This document shows, piece by piece, positions 1 through 5,453 of a stretch of DNA of 10,561 bases (its first letter is position 1; each line of letters starts with the position of its first letter). Origin of the DNA: Propionibacteriaceae bacterium (lineage in GTDB: Bacteria > Actinomycetota > Actinomycetes > Propionibacteriales > Propionibacteriaceae); assembly GCA_025923975.1 (NCBI GenBank), contig JAICEV010000092.1, forward strand, positions 1-10,561, given 5' to 3'. The position numbers were made by a program, and so were the translations under genes. The notes beneath the pieces are model-generated. The model was given only the letters and a program-made list of their open reading frames with translations, was not told the DNA's origin and did not search any database.

Positions 1-142
1 CGCGCTCGCGAAGTAACGCTGGCAATATGAGGTTGGCGTAGGCTCCGTCGGCATTCACCGCGCGCAGCGCATCGAACGCGGTCCGCCTCGCACGATCTTC
101 GCGACGAGGTCGCTTGTTGGGGGGGTTGGCCGGAGCGCTCAC
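1..142 (-). CDS. rsmB: 16S rRNA (cytosine-967-C5)-methyltransferase RsmB, N-terminal part
   Basis: This is the first 47 codons of a gene that runs off the left edge of the window. The start is a GTG at 142-140 that overlaps the fmt stop codon in a 4-nt GTGA arrangement, which implies translational coupling. After a basic lead (NKRPRREDRARR) comes TAFDALRAV, then a YANLILPALLRER segment. This is the characteristic opening of the NusB-like RNA-binding domain of RsmB/Sun/Fmu. The family uses S-adenosylmethionine to make m5C967 in 16S rRNA; the catalytic Rossmann domain is outside the window. Its position directly behind fmt matches the usual actinobacterial order. Identification rests on a short N-terminus plus context. 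Confidence 0.85.
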   Translation of the reverse strand, partial: MSAPANPPNKRPRREDRARRTAFDALRAVNADGAYANLILPALLRER

Positions 143-1071
143 TCAGTTCCTAGCCTTGGATCTGTGCCGAAAGCGATACCTCGTGCCCAATCGGTGGCCG
201 CCATTGGCTTCTTGCCTTGGGCCTGGACCTCGCCGAGCCCGAGTGCCCGCGACCCGGTGCCGACCCGCACGGCTCGTTTGGTGATCTCCAGCGCTCCAGG
301 CGGCATCTCACTGTCGGAGAGCTGCGCGGAGTTGATCTTGAACCGCTCGCCTCGGAACGTGGTCCACGCCCCTGGGGTTGGAGCGCAGGCCCGGATCAGC
401 CGCTCCACCACCTCGGCAGGCTGAGTCCAATCGATTTGGGCATCCTCGACGTTGATCTTGGAGGCGTAGCTCACCTGGGAATCACTCTGTGGCTGAGGCG
501 TAGGGGCAAGAGTGCCGTCCTCGATCCCGTCCAGAGTGTCGACGAGGAGCCGGGCACCGCTGAGCGACAACCGGTGCAGCAAGTCCCCGGCAGTGTCATC
601 GGGACGGATCGGTTCCGTCACCGCGGCGAAGATCGGCCCAGCGTCGAGCTCGAGCACAATGCGAAACGTCGTCGCGCCCGTTACCTGATCACCGGCCAGG
701 ATCGCGTGCTGGACCGGCGCGGCGCCACGCCAGGCGGGTAGCAGCGAGAAGTGCAGGTTGACCCAACCGTGCCGCGGAATGTCCAGTACCCGCTGTGGGA
801 GCAGCGCGCCATATGCCACCACCGGACAGCACTCAGGCGCAATCTCGGCGAGCCGGCTGAGAAACTCCTCATCACGGGGCCGCTGCGGCTTCAAGACCTC
901 AAGGCCGAGATCGGCGGCACGCTGGGCGACTGGGCTGGCGGCTAGCTTCTTGCCGCGACCACTCGGCGCATCCGGCCGGGTCACCACTGCACGTAATTCA
1001 TGGCGGGAATCGGCCAGAGCATCCAAGGATGGAATTGCGACATCCGGGGTGCCCGCAAAGACGATTCGCAC
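139..1071 (-). CDS. fmt: Methionyl-tRNA formyltransferase
   Basis: Transfers a formyl group from 10-formyltetrahydrofolate to Met-tRNAfMet, making the initiator tRNA for cytosolic translation. The 310-residue length is normal for the family. The N-terminal formyltransferase domain begins MRIVFAGTPDVA. It carries the folate-binding and catalytic block NLHFSLLPAWRGAAPVQ with N105 and H107, and the catalytic Asp in LELDAGPIF (D143). These fit the Asn-His-Asp triad known for Fmt. The C-terminal tRNA-binding domain follows from about residue 205, with the conserved APTPGAWT segment. The start is GTG at 1071: it places the conserved MRIVFAGTP at residue 1 and has no recognisable Shine-Dalgarno, so the mRNA may be leaderless (see 1078-1083). 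No def gene lies beside it. It overlaps rsmB by 4 nt. Confidence 0.97.
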   Translation of the reverse strand: MRIVFAGTPDVAIPSLDALADSRHELRAVVTRPDAPSGRGKKLAASPVAQRAADLGLEVLKPQRPRDEEFLSRLAEIAPECCPVVAYGALLPQRVLDIPRHGWVNLHFSLLPAWRGAAPVQHAILAGDQVTGATTFRIVLELDAGPIFAAVTEPIRPDDTAGDLLHRLSLSGARLLVDTLDGIEDGTLAPTPQPQSDSQVSYASKINVEDAQIDWTQPAEVVERLIRACAPTPGAWTTFRGERFKINSAQLSDSEMPPGALEITKRAVRVGTGSRALGLGEVQAQGKKPMAATDWARGIAFGTDPRLGTE

Positions 1072-1077
1072 CGCAGG

Positions 1078-1083
1078 AGTCTA
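1078..1083 (-). promoter_or_regulatory. Candidate -10 box for a leaderless fmt transcript
   Basis: On the minus strand TAGACT, a good TANNNT-type -10 box, ends 6 nt before the fmt GTG codon. Initiation 7 nt downstream of the box would begin at the G of the start codon, giving an mRNA without a 5' leader. This fits the lack of a Shine-Dalgarno and the frequency of leaderless transcripts in actinobacteria. A -35 element would fall at about 1101-1106, overlapping the outer palindrome at 1103-1112. That stretch does not resemble TTGACA, so the promoter is inferred and may need an activator. Confidence 0.4.
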
Positions 1084-1095
1084 GGCCCCTGTGTA

Positions 1096-1181
1096 GGAAC
1101 GCACGTGCACGTCCGTTCCTGCCGCGATACATACGTTGCAACGTGTGTATCGCGCCAGCAGCGCACGTGCACGTGAGTTTC
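1096..1181. repeat. 86-nt quasi-palindrome made of three evenly spaced palindromes
   Basis: The gap between the PaaX-like gene and fmt is symmetric about position 1138.5. The centre is a 32-bp palindrome (1123-1154) with one mismatched pair (1132/1145) and the core ACGTTGCAACGT. Each side carries the identical self-palindromic ACGTGCACGT (1103-1112 and 1165-1174), centred exactly 31 bp from the middle, about three helical turns. The identical stretch extends to 12 nt, GCACGTGCACGT (1101-1112 and 1163-1174). Over the whole 86 nt, 36 of 43 position pairs are complementary. There is no T-tract on either side. It could be an operator array before fmt, a bidirectional transcription terminator after the kyn operon, or a small palindromic repeat element. 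The repeat is directly visible; its function is not. Confidence 0.85.
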
Positions 1182-1223
1182 CAGCGGGCGTAAGGACTCA
1201 GGGCGCGTCAGCGGCCCGGGTAT

Positions 1224-2099
1224 TCACATAGCCGTTAGCGCGCCAGTCACCCGCTGCACGTGGCGGTCGCTGAGATCCTCGAGTCGTTCCCGAAGATCGG
1301 CGAACAGCGGGATGCTCTGGTTCCCCGGCCAGTCGTCCGGCAGCCAAGCGGCCGGCAGTCCAGGATCGACGTAGGGAATGACCCGCCACGCGTCCAAGCA
1401 CGCGATGTAGGTTGCAAAGGCCTGCTGCGGCGTCAGGTCGTCTCCCACCGATCCGTACGCGGACAGAAACGCCTGATGCCGAGCTGCGATGGCTGGGAGG
1501 TCCCACCATTGCCCGACGGCCCGCGCGAGCCCACCTGCTACCCGAGTCTCGTCGGTCATGAAGATCGACGCCGAGGAGCGTACGCCAAGATCAGTGAGGA
1601 TTTCTTCCACCTCGTCAGCGAGGTACTCCGGGCAGATCCAGAGCGCCGCTGTGACGGTGCCGCAACCGAGCCCCGACAGCCGGCGGCGCAGCTGATGCCG
1701 GAGCTGGCGTTGGCTTTCGGGGATCGAGTACGAGATCAGACACCAGCGGTCTGTGGTGTCCATCTGGCGCGGCGCATAGATGCGCCTATCGCCTCGGACC
1801 AGCGAAGGAATAGCGGCAGGTACCACCGCGAATCCCGGCCCTCCCTCCCGGGAGTCGGGAGCGAGCAAGCCCTTGCCGCGCACCCGGAGAATGGCGGTCC
1901 TGGTACGTGACTGGTTGACCCCGACCGCTGCCATCAGCTCCAACAACGCTGCCGCGGCGATCCAGCCGCCAAGCCGTCGCAGGTAGCTGCCGACAATCGT
2001 CCGAAGCAGGGAAGTCGCGCTACCCGGACGGGACTCGGCATCGTCAGAGACGGCGGCGATCCGTGCTACGGACGACAGCCTTAGCTCGCCGGTTGCCAT
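1224..2099 (-). CDS. PaaX-family transcriptional regulator, last gene of the kyn operon
   Basis: A 291-residue protein with the PaaX architecture. An N-terminal winged helix spans roughly residues 28-95: LLRTIVGSYLRRLGG, then a helix-turn-helix around VNQSRTRTAILRVRGKGLL. The central PaaX domain opens with GDRRIYAP and RWCLISYSIPE, then LRRRLSGLGCGTVTAALWICP. The C-terminal part has DAWRVIPYVDPGLPAAWLPDDWPG, a typical PaaX ending. The best-studied member represses phenylacetate catabolism and is released by phenylacetyl-CoA. Here the partners are kynA and kynU, so an aromatic ligand from the kynurenine branch (kynurenine, anthranilate or its CoA ester) is an inference. The ATG at 2099 lies inside the kynU 3' end (19-nt overlap) and has a strong GGGAGG at 2109-2104. 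It probably represses its own operon. Family assignment is fairly secure; target and ligand are unknown. Confidence 0.85.
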   Translation of the reverse strand: MATGELRLSSVARIAAVSDDAESRPGSATSLLRTIVGSYLRRLGGWIAAAALLELMAAVGVNQSRTRTAILRVRGKGLLAPDSREGGPGFAVVPAAIPSLVRGDRRIYAPRQMDTTDRWCLISYSIPESQRQLRHQLRRRLSGLGCGTVTAALWICPEYLADEVEEILTDLGVRSSASIFMTDETRVAGGLARAVGQWWDLPAIAARHQAFLSAYGSVGDDLTPQQAFATYIACLDAWRVIPYVDPGLPAAWLPDDWPGNQSIPLFADLRERLEDLSDRHVQRVTGALTAM

Positions 2100-3352
2100 A
2101 AGGCCTCCCGGATCCCCACGAGTCCGTGGTACACCTCGCCAAAGCTGGTGCTCAGCGGTGAAAGTCCGATCCGAAGCCCATCGGGTGGGCGAAAGTCAGG
2201 AATGATGCCCAGCTCCCATAGCCGAGCGGTGGCGACACGGAAGCCCGGATGCTCCAGGGTGATGTGACTCCCGCGCAGAGCCGGGTCGCGAGGCGAGCCG
2301 AGCCGTACGCCCAACGGGCCAAGCAGCTTGTCGGAAACCTCGATCGCGAACTCGGTCAGCGCGACGGACTTGATTCGGATCGCCTCCAGACCGGCTTGAT
2401 CGATGAGCGCCAACATGTCTTGCATGGCCAGCATCCCGATGATCGACGGAGTGCCGCTGAGGAAGCGACGGATGCCGTCGGACGGCGTGTAATGCGCGGC
2501 CATTGCGAACGGCTGGGCCGCCCCCATCCAGCCCTGGATCGGTTGCCGCAGACGCTTGTGATGATCGGCACGCATATACCCGAATGCTGGTGAGCCTGGT
2601 CCGCCGTTGAGGTACTTGTAGGTGCAGCCCACAGCCAGGTCCACCCCCCAGTCGTCCAGCTGGCGTGGGACTACCCCTGCCGAGTGACACACATCCCACA
2701 GCACGAGCGCACCATGATCATGAGCCAACGCGGTGAGGGCCGCGACATCGGCCAGATAGCCGGATCGATAGGCGACGTCGCTCAGCACAATGAGGGCGGT
2801 GCGCGACCCGATCACCTCACTTACCTGATCGATAGTGATCCCGCTCCTGTTGTCTGCCTCGAGCCATCTCAGGCGCATCCCAAGCTCGGCTGCAATCCCC
2901 TCGACGACAAAGCGGTCGGTTGGGAAGTTGCCGACGTCGATGATGATTTCGTCTCGACCGGGTTGGCTGGCCAGCGCGGCCCGAATCCACTTGTAGAGCA
3001 TCACGCTTGTCGAGTCACCGACCACCGTCTGGCCAGGACCCGCTCCCAACACCACGCGACCGATCTCGTCGCCGATGCGTACCGGATCATCCATCCAGCC
3101 CTCATCCCAAGCACGGATGAGTCGCCTCCCCCAGATCTCGTCCACAAAGCGGCTAATCCGGTGCTGTGTCGCCCGCAGCGGACGCCCCAGGGAGTTGCCG
3201 TCGAGGTAGGCGGTGATCGTGGAATCGTCTGAGCCGATGAAGTGATCACGAAAATCGGCCAATGGGTCGGCTGCGTCGAGCGCGGCTGCTCGGCCGGCTA
3301 GGTCGGCTACACCATCACCAGAGCGCGTAACACCCGTCAGTCTTTCGGTCAT
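2081..3352 (-). CDS. kynU: Kynureninase
   Basis: Pyridoxal-phosphate enzyme that splits L-kynurenine into anthranilate and L-alanine (or 3-hydroxykynurenine into 3-hydroxyanthranilate). Its 423 residues are normal for the family, an aminotransferase-fold enzyme of fold type I. Visible motifs are YLDGNSLGR near residue 49, the phosphate-binding VGDSTSV near 111, and FPTDRFV near 143. WDVCHSAG contains D220 and H223, which contact the cofactor ring. TYKYLNGGPGSPAF contains Y245 and the Schiff-base K246. QGWMG (W275) and SGTPSI (T301) complete the cofactor and phosphate contacts. The start ATG at 3352 overlaps the upstream stop by 4 nt (ATGA), with GGAAGG at 3367-3362, so translation is coupled. 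With no kynurenine 3-monooxygenase in the window, anthranilate is the likely product here. Confidence 0.97.
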   Translation of the reverse strand: MTERLTGVTRSGDGVADLAGRAAALDAADPLADFRDHFIGSDDSTITAYLDGNSLGRPLRATQHRISRFVDEIWGRRLIRAWDEGWMDDPVRIGDEIGRVVLGAGPGQTVVGDSTSVMLYKWIRAALASQPGRDEIIIDVGNFPTDRFVVEGIAAELGMRLRWLEADNRSGITIDQVSEVIGSRTALIVLSDVAYRSGYLADVAALTALAHDHGALVLWDVCHSAGVVPRQLDDWGVDLAVGCTYKYLNGGPGSPAFGYMRADHHKRLRQPIQGWMGAAQPFAMAAHYTPSDGIRRFLSGTPSIIGMLAMQDMLALIDQAGLEAIRIKSVALTEFAIEVSDKLLGPLGVRLGSPRDPALRGSHITLEHPGFRVATARLWELGIIPDFRPPDGLRIGLSPLSTSFGEVYHGLVGIREALWQPAS

Positions 3353-4353
3353 GCCATGACACCTTCCGGCAGCACGCCCGCCAGCCGATGCGCCCGGTTC
3401 ATCCAGACGGCGACCTCGACGGCGCCGCTCGGAAGCGGCAGCGGCGCGTAGACAGCGGCCGCCGTCAGCAGGTGGCCACCTGCTGGATCGGTCAGTGACC
3501 TAAGCAGTGCATCACCGGCCAAGCCCGCTTGACCCAACGCAGTGATCTCTTCCGGCCGCGGCCCAGCCGGCGTCGGACCGTTGCCCATGTCGGTGCCGTA
3601 ATCGAGCCGTCCTCCGAGGCGGACGAACCGGCGAGCATTGTCCAGTGCTGTTTCACGGTCTGCACCCTGATGTATCGCGAACGTCGAGATCCACCTCATG
3701 GAGCCCACCATTGCTTGGAGCAGATCGTCAGGCAGCGACTCCGTCCACGGCACGTGGACCAGGATGTCGGCTCCGGCCTCGAAGGCGCGGCGGGCCTGAC
3801 CCTCGCCCTCGGCGTGCACGCCAACCGGAAGCCCATGTCGGTGCGCGGCGACGACTGCCGCTACCAACGTCGCGTCGGCCAGTACCGGACCACCGCTGTG
3901 CAGCACGAGTTTGACGATGTCATGCCCATGTACGGCGGCCTCGTCGACGGCGCGTACGGCGTCCGCAGGTCCTGCCAGTTCACATACCGATCCCGAAGGA
4001 GCCCACTCCCGATCAGCGGGATACCCGCCCACGGCGGTCAGGAACGGTCCAGCGATCCTGACCAGGCCACCGGTCGGTGAATCGTTCTTCCAGCCGCGGG
4101 CGATGCGTGGCACCCAACCGAGATCGTGGACCTCGACCACCGCAGTGTCGGCCAATGCGGCGGCCTCCACCAGACCAAGGTGAACATGACGGTCGACGAT
4201 GCCGGGCATGACCGTGCCCGGAATCTTCGGCACCCCGGCCCGACGCACTGCCGCGTGCCCCAATGCGACCGGCCGCAGCTCCCCGGCAACCTGCTCGAGG
4301 ACAGCCGGTCCGAGTCGATGGCCAATCCACAGCTCGTCAGCCGCGAAGCGCAT
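3349..4353 (-). CDS. Amidohydrolase-superfamily protein, candidate N-formylkynurenine formamidase
   Basis: A 334-residue TIM-barrel metal hydrolase, shorter than typical members because the flanking beta-sandwich portions are small. The metal and catalytic set is complete and in the usual order: PGIVDRHVHL (H56, H58) after strand 1, K148 in HDIVKLVLHSGG, H180 in VGVHAEG, H200 in LVHVPW, and D255 in DYGTDMGNG. There is no signal peptide, so a cytosolic location is expected. It starts only 3 nt after kynA stops and overlaps kynU by 4 nt. It therefore sits between the enzyme that makes N-formylkynurenine and the one that uses kynurenine. No KynB-like gene is present, so hydrolysis of the formamide is the most economical role. 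This is inference from context; the superfamily also holds imidazolonepropionases, dipeptidases and many other amide and ester hydrolases. The start ATG at 4353 has only AAGGG abutting it, suggesting coupled translation from kynA. Confidence 0.85.
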   Translation of the reverse strand: MRFAADELWIGHRLGPAVLEQVAGELRPVALGHAAVRRAGVPKIPGTVMPGIVDRHVHLGLVEAAALADTAVVEVHDLGWVPRIARGWKNDSPTGGLVRIAGPFLTAVGGYPADREWAPSGSVCELAGPADAVRAVDEAAVHGHDIVKLVLHSGGPVLADATLVAAVVAAHRHGLPVGVHAEGEGQARRAFEAGADILVHVPWTESLPDDLLQAMVGSMRWISTFAIHQGADRETALDNARRFVRLGGRLDYGTDMGNGPTPAGPRPEEITALGQAGLAGDALLRSLTDPAGGHLLTAAAVYAPLPLPSGAVEVAVWMNRAHRLAGVLPEGVMA

Positions 4354-4356
4354 CCC

Positions 4357-5211
4357 TTAGGTGCCGATCTGGGTTCGCACTGCGTAGAGCTCTGGAAAGA
4401 ACGTCAGGTCAAGTGCCTTCTGCAGGAAGCGAACTCCGGACGAGCCTCCGGTGCCGGTTTTGAAGCCAATGGTGCGCTGCACGGTTCTGAGGTGACGGAA
4501 TCGCCAGAACTGGAAGTTGTCCTCGAGATCAACCAGGGACTCGCATGCCTCGTAAAGGTCGTAAGCGCGATCGACGGCGTCGTAGATCGATTGGAACACC
4601 GGAATCAACGCCGGCTGCATGACCCAGGGCCGCCGTACGTCGCGCTCTAGCACCTCGCTGGGAATGTCCAGCCCACGACGGGATAGGAAGTTCAGGAAGG
4701 CGTCGTAGACCGACGGCTGATCCAACAGCTCCGACAACATGGCCAAGGCCGCGGGATCTGAGATGAAGACCTTGAGCATGTCCTCGTTCTTGTTGCCCAG
4801 GATGAACTCGACCGCGCGGTACTGCGCCGACTGGAAACCCGAGGCGCTGCTGAGGGCCCCGCGAAACTCCGCATATTCGCTCGGGGTCAAGGTGGCAAGC
4901 ACCGACCATTGCTCGGTCAGCGTGCGCTGAATGTGCTTGACGCGGGCCAGGCACTTCAATGCGTGATGCACATGGTCGCCGTCGAGGTAGGCACGGGCGC
5001 CGCGCAACTCGTGGAGGATCAGTTTCAGCCACAACTCCGTGGTCTGGTGCTGGACGATGAAGAGCAGCTCATCGTGATGCGGTGGATCGCTCCTCGGGTG
5101 CTGGGCCGCCAGCAGGGTATCCAGCTCCAGGTAGTCGGCGTAGCTCATCGCCTGCTGGAAGTCGGTCTGTACTCCCGCCTCGATTGGGCGGTACCCCTCG
5201 CGCACGGTCAT
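4357..5211 (-). CDS. kynA: Tryptophan 2,3-dioxygenase
   Basis: Cytosolic heme enzyme that opens the indole ring of L-tryptophan with O2 to give N-formylkynurenine, the first step of the kynurenine pathway. The 284-residue protein contains DELLFIVQHQTTELWLKLIL with F51 and heme-pocket H55, EYAEFRGALSSASGFQSAQYR with substrate-binding Y113 and R117, FRHLRTVQRTIGFKTGTGG with the proximal heme ligand H240 and T254, and FFPEL at the C-terminus. These fall at the same residue numbers as in the structurally studied Xanthomonas enzyme, which supports the chosen start. The reading frame is open upstream to 5400, but the extra residues are low-complexity and unlike the family. ATG 5211 has AGGAG 6 nt upstream. 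It is the first gene of a four-gene operon. Confidence 0.97.
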   Translation of the reverse strand: MTVREGYRPIEAGVQTDFQQAMSYADYLELDTLLAAQHPRSDPPHHDELLFIVQHQTTELWLKLILHELRGARAYLDGDHVHHALKCLARVKHIQRTLTEQWSVLATLTPSEYAEFRGALSSASGFQSAQYRAVEFILGNKNEDMLKVFISDPAALAMLSELLDQPSVYDAFLNFLSRRGLDIPSEVLERDVRRPWVMQPALIPVFQSIYDAVDRAYDLYEACESLVDLEDNFQFWRFRHLRTVQRTIGFKTGTGGSSGVRFLQKALDLTFFPELYAVRTQIGT

Positions 5212-5217
5212 CTGGCG

Positions 5218-5223
5218 CTCCTC
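5218..5223 (-). promoter_or_regulatory. Ribosome binding site of kynA
   Basis: GAGGAG lies 6 nt before ATG 5211. It decides against the longer open frame that extends to 5400, where no comparable site precedes a start codon. Confidence 0.75.
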
Positions 5224-5273
5224 TTCTATGTCCGCTCGCGCCCGAGCGTGCGCTAAAGCTGCTGTCTTCCTCC

Positions 5274-5338
5274 CGCGCAGACACGGCGTACCCACGATGG
5301 ACTGCGCAGCTCTACACTCTGTCCACCGTGTCTGCGCG
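5274..5338 (-). promoter_or_regulatory. Nested, competing inverted repeats upstream of kynA
   Basis: A perfect 13-bp inverted repeat (5274-5286 with 5326-5338) frames a second one of 10 bp with one mismatch (5293-5302 with 5321-5330). That mismatch would be a G·U pair in the minus-strand transcript. The arms at 5326-5338 and 5321-5330 share five bases, so the two stems exclude each other at that point. The 8-bp palindrome CTGCGCAG (5302-5309) sits near the middle and shares its CTGCGC core with the outer arms. Arm centres of the outer repeat are 52 bp apart, close to five helical turns. It lies 63-127 nt before the kynA start. It could be a looping operator for the operon's PaaX-like regulator or an RNA leader with alternative folds. 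No convincing -35/-10 pair is visible around it. Confidence 0.6.
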
Positions 5339-5418
5339 ATCGTCCAGACAGCAGCGGCGCCCGCTCTACCCGACGCTCGCGAACGATTCGCTCGTTGCAC
5401 TCGACCGTATCACTTTCA

Positions 5419-5439
5419 TGACGGCCGTCACGATCGTGA
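5419..5439. repeat. Two overlapping perfect 12-bp palindromes between priA and kynA
   Basis: TGACGGCCGTCA (5419-5430) and TCACGATCGTGA (5428-5439) are each perfectly self-complementary and overlap by three bases. The pair is further bracketed by TTTCA (5414-5418) and TGAAA (5437-5441). It begins 15 nt past the priA stop codon, where a terminator would be expected, but there is no T-tract and each stem is short. It may equally be a distal operator for the kyn operon. Nothing else stands out in the gap 5212-5453 beyond this and the repeats at 5274-5338. Confidence 0.5.
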
Positions 5440-5453
5440 AATGAGCGGTTCTG

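Noticed and set aside
217..741. Long open frames on the + strand (also 1260-1910, 2684-3232, 3529-4080, 4126-4650, 9124-9588)
   Set aside because: All lie opposite well-recognised minus-strand genes, have biased Arg/Pro/Ala-rich translations and show no family motif. They are reading-frame shadows of GC-rich coding DNA.
1072..1223. Classical intrinsic terminator after the PaaX-like gene
   Set aside because: The hairpin potential is large, but no T-tract follows it in either direction. I left it as a palindrome array with unknown function rather than calling a terminator.
5384..5391. PaaX operator in front of kynA, from the core GATTCGC within an inverted repeat at 5379-5391
   Set aside because: It shares only a 7-nt core with the operator I recall for E. 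coli PaaX, and the flanks do not match. A short match like this is expected by chance.
5212..5400. N-terminal extension of kynA by 63 codons to an upstream start at 5400
   Set aside because: The extra residues are Arg/Ala-rich and unlike tryptophan dioxygenases. AGGAG sits correctly before ATG 5211, and with that start the active-site residues fall at the numbering of the known Xanthomonas enzyme.
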